DNA of 64,000 bases from Bog-159 sp049516155 (GCA_049516155.1 JBEKTJ010000006.1:6946-70945); one strand, 5' to 3'. Positions 39,344 through 48,638 are shown, counted from the stretch's first letter. A program made the numbers and translations. Notes: a model not told the origin generated them from the sequence alone.

Positions 39344-41941
39344 CTAGAAAAGCCTTTCCTGGCGCTTGAGTGTACCGAACGAGCCCAAATTCGCCACGGC
39401 GAAGGCAAAGCGGTATTGTGTCTCATCCCGCGTGCCGATATTAAAACGCACGTACTGCACGCTCAGCCCGCAGCAGTCTGTGTTGTAAGTGGCCTGCACG
39501 ATCGCATAAGCCAGGACGCCCGCCTTATCGTCGTAAACGGCGACGACCGCCCCGTTCCAACCGCGCCGCGTCGAGTTGCCGATTCCGAAGCTGGCGCGCA
39601 TCTGGTTTTCGTTGGGCAGCAACGTGGTATCGCTGTGAACTTCCGTCTGCCCGACGGAGATGAAATACAGGCCTTTGCGCCAATCGGCGCTAGCCGCGCT
39701 GGCCACGATGCTATGGCGCACCGGATCGTAATCCGTCCGCCATTCGAAGGCAATGTTCCACTTAGGCTGGGCGCGCAGTTCCGAGACGATCGGCGAGTAC
39801 GTGCGGGGGCCATCCAGAAAGGCGAAGGGCGTAAGCTCAAGCTGGCTTAACAGCACATTGCGCTGCTCGGACCCGGGCAGGATCACGCCGCCGAAGGTCG
39901 GATCGAAATAGCGCGCCTCCGACAATTGCCAACTGAAGATTTCCACCACCTCGTCGCCGCGCTTGGCGTACAGCCGGTTAGCTAGCGAAAACGTAACCTG
40001 ATTGGTGTTCGAAAGCAAATCCGTCTCGTCGAAGCGGATGATCTTGTTGAACTCCTGCCCGATGCCGCCGACATACTCGTAAGTGGCTCGCGGCTCGATG
40101 ACATGTTTCAATTTATCTCCCAGCCAGCTCTTGCGGTTGAAAACGCGGGCGAAGGAAGGCGCTACCAGATCCATCTTGAATTCGCGGGCGCTGCGTATGT
40201 AGTCCTGGGGAAGCACGCGCAGAAAGCCATCCTCATAGGGCCCCTGCGTCTCGCCATAGAAGGTTTCGTCCACCGTAAAGCTGGGGACCAGGTGGAAGTC
40301 GCCGAGATGCAGCACCGAAGTGATCTGGGGCGCGAAGTCCATGCGGCTATCGAGCAGATTGGTCCCATAATGGCCCAGCAAGGTTGGCGCGGTGTTGTTC
40401 AAGGGCGGACAAGAAGTGGTAGTCCCTTGTTGGCCTGGCTCGACGCCGGGACAATAGAAGTCCGGCTCGCTCCGCGAGAGCAGGCCGGCGCTCGAATCGA
40501 ACGAATACCATAGCGGCAAATCGTCAATCTGATGGTCGCGGCCGGAGAGATCCACTTCCGGCAGCTTCCTGATTACCACCGAATTGATATCCTTACTCTG
40601 TTGGCCGGTAGTGGGATTGGTTTCGACGATCTCGGTGGTGGTAAAGTCCTGCTTGCGTTCGACCACGGTATCGAACGTGTAAGTGGACCAGTCCTTTTCC
40701 AGGAACGCCACCGAACTGACTTCGCTAAAGACAGCTTCGTTGAATGAATCGGAAAAAGCCTGCCGGAACGTATAAGAACTGAGATAGTTGACTAAGCCGC
40801 GGGCGGTCCAGCCGTCGCCTAAGTCGGCCTTGCCCGCCACAGAGAAAGTGTAGCCGCCTTGCTTGATGGGCGGATTGCCGGAATTTGGCTCGCCGCGATC
40901 CTGCACGCCGAAAAGGATAGCGTCGAAGTCGGCCTTGTCCGTAGGTTTGCCGCGCAGTTCCAGGTGGTGCGCGTAACCGCGCGCCGTATAATCTTGGATA
41001 TGATAAGTGGCGTCGTAACTGCGGTTGATTGCCCAGAAAGCGCCTACGCCCAGCATGAAACCGCGCGTGGAGCTATGGCCGATATTGGGCATCAACAAAC
41101 CGGTGCGCCGCGGCACTTTTTCGAGAGACTTATAGAAGAACGGCGTGTAGAAGAGAGGGAACTTCCGCAATAGAAAAACAGCGCGGTAAGCCCTGGCGGA
41201 TTCCTGCGGCACCACATTGAAGCGCGGCCCTTTCAGCCGCCACCACGGATTGGGGATGCGGCAATTAGTCAGGAATCCGTCGTACAGGATGTAGTGGCCG
41301 TCGATGCGCTCCGCCCATTTGCCCTGGAAGTAGTAAGGATTGAGGCTGGTGAGCATGCCGGGGCGCGTGTCGATGCGCGGGGAGGTGGTGCCGCGCACGT
41401 CATAGAACTTACCCGCCTCGGTCTTAGTATTGTAATCCACATGGTCGGCCCAGATCTTCTCGTTGCGCTCGAATTGCTCGAAGTAGAGATTTCCGCGCGC
41501 CTGCACGTCGCCGGTGTCTTCATTGAAATCGATTTCGTCGGCGCGGAAAAGCATGTTGACGTTCTCCATCTCCGCGTGCCCGCGCAGATGCCGCATCTTC
41601 CCGTCGGTGGTCTGGACCGCCGCATAAGTGACCCATTCGCCGATCGCAGGCGCATTGGGACGCGCCTTATAGATGCGTTTATTGGGTTGCGCAACCGGCA
41701 CGCCTGAAGGCGGGGGAACCAGTACCGAACCCGGTGGAAGCTGTCCGAAGGCCGTTGCGCCGGTCAAAACCAACACCACCAATACCCTAAGGATGGAACT
41801 GTACGTAATACTCGAAGAAAATGCGTGACAAATATCGCCGAGTATGTTACCAAGACTATGAGGGCATGTGCACGGCTGAGGGCTCAATCGGCAAACGTAC
41901 CATAGACGGGCCTTGCTTTGCATCATTGACGCATTCACCAT
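39344..41941 (-). CDS. lptD: LPS-assembly outer-membrane protein LptD (OstA)
   Basis: 865 residues. The protein inserts lipopolysaccharide into the outer leaflet of the outer membrane. After a signal sequence (ILRVLVVLVLTGATAFG), the N-terminal LptA-like jellyroll has GHAEMENVNMLFRADEIDFNEDTG and GNLYFEQFERNEKIWAD. The LptD barrel follows with PFFYKSLEKVPRRTGLLMP, and a C-terminal beta-strand region ends AVANLGSFGTLKRQERLF. The exact start is uncertain: ATG 41941 gives a long pre-signal stretch, and ATG 41923 is another option. Its 5' end overlaps or abuts the divergent RDD gene at 41940. Its presence indicates an LPS-bearing outer membrane. Confidence 0.9.
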   Translation of the reverse strand: MVNASMMQSKARLWYVCRLSPQPCTCPHSLGNILGDICHAFSSSITYSSILRVLVVLVLTGATAFGQLPPGSVLVPPPSGVPVAQPNKRIYKARPNAPAIGEWVTYAAVQTTDGKMRHLRGHAEMENVNMLFRADEIDFNEDTGDVQARGNLYFEQFERNEKIWADHVDYNTKTEAGKFYDVRGTTSPRIDTRPGMLTSLNPYYFQGKWAERIDGHYILYDGFLTNCRIPNPWWRLKGPRFNVVPQESARAYRAVFLLRKFPLFYTPFFYKSLEKVPRRTGLLMPNIGHSSTRGFMLGVGAFWAINRSYDATYHIQDYTARGYAHHLELRGKPTDKADFDAILFGVQDRGEPNSGNPPIKQGGYTFSVAGKADLGDGWTARGLVNYLSSYTFRQAFSDSFNEAVFSEVSSVAFLEKDWSTYTFDTVVERKQDFTTTEIVETNPTTGQQSKDINSVVIRKLPEVDLSGRDHQIDDLPLWYSFDSSAGLLSRSEPDFYCPGVEPGQQGTTTSCPPLNNTAPTLLGHYGTNLLDSRMDFAPQITSVLHLGDFHLVPSFTVDETFYGETQGPYEDGFLRVLPQDYIRSAREFKMDLVAPSFARVFNRKSWLGDKLKHVIEPRATYEYVGGIGQEFNKIIRFDETDLLSNTNQVTFSLANRLYAKRGDEVVEIFSWQLSEARYFDPTFGGVILPGSEQRNVLLSQLELTPFAFLDGPRTYSPIVSELRAQPKWNIAFEWRTDYDPVRHSIVASAASADWRKGLYFISVGQTEVHSDTTLLPNENQMRASFGIGNSTRRGWNGAVVAVYDDKAGVLAYAIVQATYNTDCCGLSVQYVRFNIGTRDETQYRFAFAVANLGSFGTLKRQERLF

Positions 41942-42797
41942 GACTTGCAGTTATTGCCGTTACTTGAATTTAGACGACGACCGGCGCTGCCGCCGTTGCG
42001 GCCGGCCGATAAACGACGTGTATGCCGCAGCCACCGCGGGCGCTCTAGCCGCTGTGCCACAGCCCGCGCGCAGTGAGCCGCTGCGTGCACCGTCGGATGC
42101 GCGGCCTGCGCCGCCAATCTCCGCGCCGCGCCAAGCTATGCTTTTCCAGGATCGGCCAACGGGCAAAGTGATCCCGTTCGACGGCGTGATGGATTCGCCG
42201 GCGGCGCCGAAGCCCAAGACGGTGACACGCACGTCGACACGCGTGACCCGCCGTCCCGTTCCCGCCAACGAGGCACAGCCTGCGCTCGAGTTCCTGATGC
42301 CCGCCCCGCCCACGCCGCGCAAGCTATCGACCACCGTGGAAGCGGTCATCGATTGCGACGCTCCGGTAGCCGCGCCGATGCACCGGGCCTGTGCCGCCGC
42401 CTTCGACGGCAGCATGATTCTGATTGCCTGCGGACTTTTTCTCACGGTCTTCCATCTCTTAGGCGGCTCGTTCTCCGCCAGCAAGCCGGTGATCCTGGTG
42501 ATGGGCGCCGCGGCCGTGTTGATCGCCATGTTCTATGGTTTCGTATGGGTTTGCGCCGGCGGCCAGACCCCCGGCATGCGTGCCTTCAGCTTGACCCTGA
42601 TCAACTTCGACGGCTATCCCCCGGACGGCGCGTCGCGCTGGCTGCGCTATCTGGGCGCTTGCCTGGGGTATTGCGCCGGCGGGCTCGGCTTACTCTGGGC
42701 CTTGCTGGACGAGGAAAGCCTCGCCTGGCACGATCACATCTCCAAAACCTTTCCCACTTTTCACGGACCGGAAACCAGCTTCGTGCGCCGGCGGTAA
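41940..42797 (+). CDS. Zinc-ribbon plus RDD-domain membrane protein
   Basis: 285 residues from ATG 41940. A small zinc ribbon opens the protein (TCSYCRYLNLDDDRRCRRCG, cysteines at 3, 6, 17 and 20). A Pro/Ala-rich linker follows, then an RDD domain with three or so membrane helices (MHRACAAAFDGSMILIACGL, GGQTPGMRAFSLTLINFDG, DEESLAWHDHISKT). RDD proteins are widespread and have been linked to transport or stress, with no firm role. The zinc-ribbon/linker/membrane plan is shared with the gene at the right edge (63557). It starts back-to-back with lptD. Confidence 0.82.
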   Translation: MTCSYCRYLNLDDDRRCRRCGRPINDVYAAATAGALAAVPQPARSEPLRAPSDARPAPPISAPRQAMLFQDRPTGKVIPFDGVMDSPAAPKPKTVTRTSTRVTRRPVPANEAQPALEFLMPAPPTPRKLSTTVEAVIDCDAPVAAPMHRACAAAFDGSMILIACGLFLTVFHLLGGSFSASKPVILVMGAAAVLIAMFYGFVWVCAGGQTPGMRAFSLTLINFDGYPPDGASRWLRYLGACLGYCAGGLGLLWALLDEESLAWHDHISKTFPTFHGPETSFVRRR

Positions 42798-42971
42798 GCG
42801 CGGCGACTGAGCAGCGCTTGCATTTGCCGGTCCAAACAGAAATGGTCGCGGGAGTACGCGGCTAGAGGGATCGTGTGCGTGACTGTGGCGATACGCTGTG
42901 CCTGATTGGCGTCGGGCGTTCGTCAGGCGTTTTCCGAGGCCGCTTTGCGAATGCGATGAGGACCTCCTACA

Positions 42972-43235
42972 ATGAAGGTGATGAGGCGCGGGGTTCCAAA
43001 GACTTTCTCCTATTCGATGTTCTACGAACAAGCGGCGGAAGGCGGCTACGTGGCATTCGTTCCAGCTCTACCCGGTTGTCACACCCAGGGTGAAACACTG
43101 GAGGAGACGGAGGGCAACGTGAAGGAAGCCGTCGCCTTGTACCTGGAGAGTCTTGCGGCCCACGGGGAGGCGCCCCCCGCGGAGGGCCGGTCATTCCAGG
43201 GAAGAGTAACCGTTCCGGCTCAAGTCCCGGTCTGA
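42972..43235 (+). CDS. hicB: HicB-family antitoxin
   Basis: 87 residues. The body SYSMFYEQAAEGGYVAFVPA, LPGCHTQGETLEETEGNVKE and AVALYLESLAAHGE is the partial RNase-H-like HicB fold with the usual PGC..GxTxEEA core. HicB binds and neutralises the mRNA-cleaving toxin HicA and often represses its own operon. The order here is antitoxin first, the toxin gene starting 4 bases after the TGA. The antitoxin looks intact while the toxin is broken. Confidence 0.85.
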   Translation: MKVMRRGVPKTFSYSMFYEQAAEGGYVAFVPALPGCHTQGETLEETEGNVKEAVALYLESLAAHGEAPPAEGRSFQGRVTVPAQVPV

Positions 43236-43239
43236 ATGC

Positions 43240-43485
43240 ATGCCGCAACTTCCATCTCTAACCGCTCGGAAAGTGGTCCGGGCGCTCAAGCGCGCCGGAT
43301 TCGTCGAGGACCGGCAAAGAGGAAGCCACTTGGTGCTGATGCACCCCGAGACAAAGGCCCGCACAGTGGTGCCTATCCATGCCGGCCAGACGATCAAGTA
43401 ACCACTGCCACGCGCCATTATTCGGGACGCGGGACTTTCGATCGGCGACTTCATCGAAATTGCTTTGATCTCGAACCGGGGATAG
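43240..43485 (+). pseudogene. hicA: HicA toxin gene with premature stop
   Basis: From ATG 43240 the frame reads PQLPSLTARKVVRALKRAGF and continues through RGSHLVLMHP (with the catalytic His) and VVPIHAGQTIK to a TAA at 43399-43401. The same frame then continues PLPRAIIRDAGLSIGDFIEI, the normal C-terminus of the family, to a TAG at 43483-43485. The stop is therefore a nonsense mutation inside an otherwise complete HicA, and the truncated 53-residue product lacks the C-terminal helix. It follows hicB by 4 bases. Confidence 0.8.
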
Positions 43486-43497
43486 CCGGGATGGCCT

Positions 43498-43770
43498 TCA
43501 CGAGACGCGTTGGCCTTTTAGGCGCGGACCCCGTGAGCGGAAAGATTTTGATCGACTCATCCCACCCCTAAACAGTCGTTCCGGAGAATCGCTCGTAACG
43601 CTAATCCGGCGGGCACCGCAGGCTCGCTGTCGAGCCGTCTGAAGCACGGACCGGTGATAGACCTCCGGCGCGCTTTTGACGACGTCGGTTCGCTTCGATC
43701 CCGTTAGTGCGGCCATCTGGTCGACTACCGCAACTTCGGTCGTCGTCAGGACGGGTTGGATCCTCGCCAT
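43498..43770 (-). CDS. Possible small ribbon-helix-helix protein
   Basis: From ATG 43770 the minus strand encodes ARIQPVLTTTEVAVVDQMAA, then LTGSKRTDVVKSAPEVY, which resembles a ribbon-helix-helix (CopG/MetJ-type) DNA-binding fold of about 45 residues, then a basic unconserved tail. It may be an antitoxin remnant. The remaining interval 43771-43919 has no other gene. Support is modest: no partner gene and no strong ribosome site. Confidence 0.3.
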   Translation of the reverse strand: MARIQPVLTTTEVAVVDQMAALTGSKRTDVVKSAPEVYHRSVLQTARQRACGARRISVTSDSPERLFRGGMSRSKSFRSRGPRLKGQRVS

Positions 43771-43919
43771 ACTCGAAATCGCGCCACCCTCTAGAACGAA
43801 GATCCCCGATAAGATCGCTATCCGTCTCATCTTCGTCCAGTCAATTTAGGAAACCGCCTGAATCGATGTTGGTACAATTGGAATCGGGGGTACGGCGATA
43901 ACGTTCCGGCAATAGCAAT

Positions 43920-45443
43920 TCAGGCCTGCTTCGCCGCTCCGGCCAGTTCGCGCGCCGCCGGCTTTTGCGCGGTTCTGGGCGGATTCGAGAACTGCAACGC
44001 GCGGTTGCCGATGGGACTCCACTTCAGGCTGATCGTGTCGCGGATGTAGTTTTGATAAACGCGCCATGGCGCCTTTGAACCCTGCTTGGGCCAACTGGCC
44101 AAGGCGCGCGCGATGTAGCCCGGCGAGAAGTTCTCGACGAACGGCGCGGCGGCCGTCTCGCCGCCAGCCGTCGGGGTGACTTGGCGCACGCCCTTCCGGT
44201 CCATGAAGTTCAACAGCCGGCACATATAGGTGCAGATCAAGTCGGCTTTGAGGGTCCAGGATGCGTTGGTGTAACCGAACACCGAGGCTACGTTCGGCAC
44301 GCCCGAGACCATCACACCTTTATAAGCCAGCGTCTTGCCCAGATCGATGCTGCGCCCATCGACCCAAAGCTCGGCCCCACCGAATGCCTGCATCACCAGG
44401 CCGGTGGCAGTGACTACGATGTCGGCTTCGAGTTCTTGGCCAGATTGCAGCCGGATACCTTTTTCCGTGAAGGTATCGATGAGATCGGTAACTACGCTGG
44501 CGCGGCCGGCTTTGATGGCCTGGAACAGGTCGGCGTCCGGAACCAGGCAGAGCCGCTGCTCCCACGGATTGTAACGGGGCGTGAAGTGAGTCGCGACGTC
44601 GTATTCGGGGCCCAATTCCTTTTGCACCAACTTCAGCAGGCCGGCTTTCACGTAGTCCGGGCGCCGCCGCGCCAGTTGGTAGATATAGATCATGAAGGCG
44701 ACGTTCTTCCAGCGGCTAAGCCTGTAGGCCCACATCGCGGGCAGTACGCCACGCAACCAATTCGCGATCTTATCCTGCTCGGGCAGTGAAACGATGTAGG
44801 TCGGCGAACGCTGTAGCATGGTCACGTGCGCGGCGGTCTTGGCCAAGGCGGGCAGGAGTGTGACGGCCGTGGCGCCGCTGCCGATGACCACCACCCGTTT
44901 TCCGGCATAGTCTAAATCCTGGGGCCAGGCTTGCGGATGCACCACCCGCCCTTGGAAGCGGCCGATCTCCGGAAACTCCGGCGTGTAGCCCGCGGAATAG
45001 CGGTAATAGCCCGCGCAGGAGAATAAGAAGTTGCAAGTCAGTGCGACAGGCTCTTCGCGCCCGTCCGGGAGAGTACGCACCGCATCGATGCTCCACTGCG
45101 CCTCTTGCGAGGACCACGCGGCGCGCTGAATCCGATGGCGGAAGCGGATGTGGCGGTCAATGCCTGCATCGCGTGCGGTGTCGGTGATGTAATCCCGTAT
45201 GTCGTCGCCCGGGGAAATAGCCTTAGGGTGGGTCCAGGGGCGGAAGGAGTAACCCATGGTCAGCATGTCCGAGTCGGAACGGATACCCGGATAACGGAAG
45301 AGGTCCCAGGTGCCGCCGATGCGTTCGCGCTGTTCCAGGATGACGTAGCTTTTATTCGGGCAGAGTGTCTGCAGGTGATGGGCGGCGCCGATGCCGGACA
45401 GTCCCGCACCCATAATCAGCACGTCGAAATGTTCCACTGCCAT
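43920..45443 (-). CDS. Flavin-containing monooxygenase (Baeyer-Villiger/EthA-like)
   Basis: 507 residues. It uses FAD, NADPH and O2 to oxygenate ketones or soft heteroatoms. Motifs: FAD-binding DVLIMGAGLSGIGAAHHLQ at the N-terminus, RIGGTWDLFRYPGIRSDSDM, the BVMO-type region FQGRVVHPQAWPQDLDYAGK, the NADPH-binding GKRVVVIGSGATAVTLLPAL, and the late ATG motif VTATGLVMQ. The organisation is closest to the EthA/class B monooxygenases. The substrate is unknown. It is a single gene, 63 bases after the hydrolase stop on the same strand. Confidence 0.9.
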   Translation of the reverse strand: MAVEHFDVLIMGAGLSGIGAAHHLQTLCPNKSYVILEQRERIGGTWDLFRYPGIRSDSDMLTMGYSFRPWTHPKAISPGDDIRDYITDTARDAGIDRHIRFRHRIQRAAWSSQEAQWSIDAVRTLPDGREEPVALTCNFLFSCAGYYRYSAGYTPEFPEIGRFQGRVVHPQAWPQDLDYAGKRVVVIGSGATAVTLLPALAKTAAHVTMLQRSPTYIVSLPEQDKIANWLRGVLPAMWAYRLSRWKNVAFMIYIYQLARRRPDYVKAGLLKLVQKELGPEYDVATHFTPRYNPWEQRLCLVPDADLFQAIKAGRASVVTDLIDTFTEKGIRLQSGQELEADIVVTATGLVMQAFGGAELWVDGRSIDLGKTLAYKGVMVSGVPNVASVFGYTNASWTLKADLICTYMCRLLNFMDRKGVRQVTPTAGGETAAAPFVENFSPGYIARALASWPKQGSKAPWRVYQNYIRDTISLKWSPIGNRALQFSNPPRTAQKPAARELAGAAKQA

Positions 45444-45506
45444 CGGCTGCTCCTCGTTACCCTTTACGACACACTTTACGATGAGAATAGCACGCGGGCG
45501 GAGAGG

Positions 45507-46346
45507 CTATTTCAACAGGTCGAGCACGGAGGCGTGGACCTGCGCCCACGCGCTCGTGCGGGGATCGATAAGGTCGAAGTGCCCGGCGTCCGGAAGTTCG
45601 ATCAGGCGGGCGTCGTCGCCGGCCGCTGATGCGGCAGCTTGGAAGCGGCGGCTGAGTTCGATCGGGACAACGTCGTCCCTGGTTCCGTGCAGCAGCCGCT
45701 CGGGTACGCCCAGCGGCAGTAGTTCGATGGGGGATGCCTGGTGGTAACGCTCCGGCTGTTCCTGGGGCGTCCCGCCTAACAATTCGGCCACTACTCCGCG
45801 ACTTAAGCCCAGTTCCCACGCGCGGCGCAGATCGGCGACTCCGGCAAGCGAGACCACGCCGCGCAGTGGGATCTTGTGCTGCGCCGCGAGCCACAGCGCA
45901 AGTTGTCCGCCGGCCGAGTGACCGATGGTTACCACGCGCGTCAAGTCCAGCGGATAGCTCTGGGCGAGGGTCGGCAAATATTCCGCGCCTCGCAGCACGT
46001 CGTTGCCGGTTGCCGGCCAGCCGCCAGGGTCGCCGATGCGCCGGTATTCCAGGCTCCAGGTGGCCACGCCGGCGCGCGTCAGCGCGGCGCACAAGTGGCC
46101 GATGTGTTCCAGTCCGTAGGCCGAACGCCAGTAGCCTCCGTGGATGACGATGGCTACGGGACGCGGACCGGCACCCTTAGGCAGACGCAGATCTCCGAAC
46201 TGTTCGGGCGCATTGCCATACGCTATGCGCGCATCGGCGGAGGGCGGAGTGAGGTCCAGGATGGGGGTGGTCATGGGACGGGGCGTGCGGCATCCGCCCA
46301 GAGCCATCGCAAGGCATAACGTTGCGATACAGTAGGGGGCGGTCAC
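45507..46346 (-). CDS. Alpha/beta-hydrolase, probably a lipoprotein esterase
   Basis: 279 residues with a possible lipobox at the N-terminus (CLAMALGGC). The hydrolase core shows the oxyanion motif VIHGGYWRSAYG, the nucleophile elbow TIGHSAGGQLALWLA (Ser), a late acid in LLHGTRDDVVP and the catalytic His in PDAGHFDLIDP. The HGG plus GHSAG layout is that of HSL/kynurenine-formamidase-like esterases. The gene directly abuts the DUF1080 gene (its ATG is at 46346 and the DUF1080 stop at 46347), so the two are translated together. Confidence 0.87.
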   Translation of the reverse strand: MTAPYCIATLCLAMALGGCRTPRPMTTPILDLTPPSADARIAYGNAPEQFGDLRLPKGAGPRPVAIVIHGGYWRSAYGLEHIGHLCAALTRAGVATWSLEYRRIGDPGGWPATGNDVLRGAEYLPTLAQSYPLDLTRVVTIGHSAGGQLALWLAAQHKIPLRGVVSLAGVADLRRAWELGLSRGVVAELLGGTPQEQPERYHQASPIELLPLGVPERLLHGTRDDVVPIELSRRFQAAASAAGDDARLIELPDAGHFDLIDPRTSAWAQVHASVLDLLK

Positions 46347-47114
46347 CTACTCCAGCCTGCGGATTTTGATGTTGCGGAACCAAGCGTCGTCGCCGTGGTT
46401 TTGCAGCGAGATGGGGCAGTCCTTGCGCGGTTGTTTTGTGAGATCGATGGCCACCGGCGTTCCGGCGCCCCAACGATGCGCGGCGCGCTCGGCCGCGAGC
46501 GGCGAATCCAAATCGGTCTCGACTACTTTCACGCCGTTCAACCAGTGCTGTATGTGATTGCCTTTCACCACAAGGCGCGACTCATTGAACTCGCCCACCG
46601 GCCGCGTGACATCCTGCGACGGGCCTACGATGTCGTACAGCGCGCCAGCCTGGTGACTGATGCCCACACGCGCGTCGGAGTTGCGCGTGTTGTCGAGCAT
46701 CTGGTATTCGAAGCCGACCACATACTCCTGGCCATGATCGGGCCGTTCAGCCGGCCGGTTCTGCACCGAGAAATTGACAACATCTTCGAAGCGGTGGCCG
46801 GGGTAGTGCGCCAGGAATGTGCGGTCCTGTATGCGATACTTGACTCCGCTGTTGGCGCCCGGCGCCACCTTCCACTCCCAGGTCAATTCGAAATCGCGAA
46901 AGACATCCTTGGTGAACAGGTCTTCGGTGATGTGCGGGCCGTGGTTGGCCTTGAGGCAGCCATCCTCGATGCTCCAGGCGTCGCCGGGTGGAACTTTTTG
47001 GCGCGGATCGTCCCATCCCGCCATGGTCTTACCGTCGAAGAGGGCGACCCATCCGGACTGCGCGTGGCAAGCCGGGACAGCGAGAGCGGCGCACAAGTAT
47101 AAGGCGAGTTTCAT
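46347..47114 (-). CDS. Secreted DUF1080 (3-keto-disaccharide hydrolase-like) protein
   Basis: 255 residues with a signal peptide (KLALYLCAALAVPACHAQ). The body is a concanavalin-like beta-sandwich of the DUF1080 family: WVALFDGKTMAGWDDP, FRDFELTWEWKVAPGANSGV, PDHGQEYVVGFEYQMLDNTRN, and the C-terminal DDAWFRNIKIRRLE. DUF1080 proteins act on modified polysaccharides, and some hydrolyse 3-keto-glycosides. It overlaps the aminotransferase gene by 4 bases on the upstream side and is followed immediately by the hydrolase gene, so all three form one minus-strand unit. Confidence 0.9.
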   Translation of the reverse strand: MKLALYLCAALAVPACHAQSGWVALFDGKTMAGWDDPRQKVPPGDAWSIEDGCLKANHGPHITEDLFTKDVFRDFELTWEWKVAPGANSGVKYRIQDRTFLAHYPGHRFEDVVNFSVQNRPAERPDHGQEYVVGFEYQMLDNTRNSDARVGISHQAGALYDIVGPSQDVTRPVGEFNESRLVVKGNHIQHWLNGVKVVETDLDSPLAAERAAHRWGAGTPVAIDLTKQPRKDCPISLQNHGDDAWFRNIKIRRLE

Positions 47115-48343
47115 GCGGGCGATCCTTTCTGCTTGGCGAAGATTTTGGCGAGGATCTTCACGGCGGTGTCCACATCCCGCTCGGTGACGATGAAAGGCGG
47201 CAGGAAGCGCAGCACCGTGTCGTGCGTGCAGTTGATCAACAGGCCATCCGCGATGGCGTCGAGCACCATCTGCTTGCCGGGGATTTCCATCTCCAGGCCG
47301 ATCATCAGGCCGAAACCGCGCACCTCCTTGACGAACGAATGCTTGCGCGCCAGTTCGTTCAGCATCAGGTGGAGATAACCGCCCACCTGCTGGATGTTGG
47401 GCAGCAGCCCTTCCAGAATGTCGAAGAATTCGAGCGCCACGCGGCAGGCCAGCGCGCTGCCGCCAAAAGTGGAGCCGTGCATGCCCGGGGCAATGGTGGC
47501 GGCGGCCTTATCATTGGCTACGATGGCGCCCAGCGGCAGGCCGCATGCCAGGGGTTTGGCCGTCACCATGATATCCGGCAGCACCACAGGCTTGGTGCGC
47601 TGATACGAGAAATACGTGCCGGGCCGGCCCACGCCGCATTGGATCTCGTCGAACACCAGCAGGGCGTTGTAGCGGTCGGCCAGCTCGCGCGCCTTCTGCG
47701 TATATTCGGGCGAGATGGGGTAGATGCCGCCTTCCCCCTGGATCAACTCGAGCACCATGCCGGCGGTCGATTCGCTAAAGGCAACCTCCAGCGCGGCTAG
47801 GTCGTTGGCGGGCACGAATCTGACACCGGGAAGCAGCGGCTCGAAGTCATGGCGGTACTTGGGTTGGCCGGTGATGGAGAGCGCGCCCAGCGTGCGGCCA
47901 TGAAAAGAGTTTTCGAGCGAAATGATTTCATGCTTGCCGGCGCCACTGTGGTTGCCGTGCGAGCGGATCATTTTCAGCGCCCCTTCCATGGCCTCGGTGC
48001 CGCTGTTTGTAAAGAAGGTGCGCTGCAGACCGCTGGTCTCGGCCAGTTTCTTGGCGAGCGGACCTTGGTATTCGTTGTAGTAAAGATTCGAGCAATGGAT
48101 CAGCAGGGCGGCCTGTTCGCGGATCACTTTGACGATACGGGGATGCGCGTGGCCCAGGGCGTTGACGCCGATGCCCGCGATGAAGTCGAGGTAGCGGGCG
48201 CCAGCGGGGTCGTAAACGTAGCAGCCTTTGCCGCGGTGAATCACCAGGGGATAGCGGCCATAGTTTTGGAGCAGATACTGGCGTTCCAGATCGACAACGG
48301 TATCGGCGGCGAGAGAGGGCAAGGGGTCGGCGACGCTGGTCAT
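47111..48343 (-). CDS. Class III aminotransferase (acetylornithine/GABA type)
   Basis: 410 residues, PLP-dependent. Landmarks: YPLVIHRGKGCYVYDPAGARYLDF, TNSGTEAMEGALKM, SFHGRTLGALSITGQP, the co-factor Asp in LLVFDEIQCGVGRPG, and the PLP lysine in MVTAKPLACGLPLGA. The start YLLQNYGRYPL resembles ArgD (acetylornithine aminotransferase) and the GABA group; the two cannot be separated safely, so no symbol is given. It opens the aminotransferase-DUF1080-hydrolase unit. Confidence 0.9.
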   Translation of the reverse strand: MTSVADPLPSLAADTVVDLERQYLLQNYGRYPLVIHRGKGCYVYDPAGARYLDFIAGIGVNALGHAHPRIVKVIREQAALLIHCSNLYYNEYQGPLAKKLAETSGLQRTFFTNSGTEAMEGALKMIRSHGNHSGAGKHEIISLENSFHGRTLGALSITGQPKYRHDFEPLLPGVRFVPANDLAALEVAFSESTAGMVLELIQGEGGIYPISPEYTQKARELADRYNALLVFDEIQCGVGRPGTYFSYQRTKPVVLPDIMVTAKPLACGLPLGAIVANDKAAATIAPGMHGSTFGGSALACRVALEFFDILEGLLPNIQQVGGYLHLMLNELARKHSFVKEVRGFGLMIGLEMEIPGKQMVLDAIADGLLINCTHDTVLRFLPPFIVTERDVDTAVKILAKIFAKQKGSPA

Positions 48344-48347
48344 TTAC

Positions 48348-48638
48348 TCATGATACAGCGTGGCCAAGAAGCGAAGGGGAGGCTTCGGTAATTATCCGTC
48401 CAAGAGACGCCCGATGTCGCGGGCACCGTGGATCGGGCCACCGCCGCAGCCGGCGAGTAGCCGCCCGCCGGAATCCAGATAACGGCCCCATCTTTGGCAT
48501 CGCGGCCAGCGCCTCGAAAGTATGCTTCACCGCGGCAAGAAAGCGGCTGGCGACTGCGGTCCAGGCGTGTTCTTCGAGATACACGGCATGCGCCTTGATC
48601 TCTCGCCTGGCCGTGGCGTGGACGATGATTTCCAGCAC
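48348..48638 (-). pseudogene. parE: ParE/RelE-type toxin gene with internal deletion
   Basis: From ATG 48638 the protein begins LEIIVHATARREIKAHAVYL and continues through FEALAAMPKMGP and RRW, a normal ParE start. The expected end (typically VxHGARDIxxLL) is present but in another frame: PIHGARDIGRLLDG ending at a TAA (48392-48394). The middle beta-strands are missing, so an internal deletion moved the C-terminus out of frame. The frame as written ends in unrelated residues at 48348. The intact antitoxin gene is directly upstream. Confidence 0.7.

Noticed and set aside
43236..43571. 111-residue frame starting 4 bases before hicA
   Set aside because: It is out of frame with the HicA homology and its translation has no similarity; the ATG at 43240 gives the real protein.
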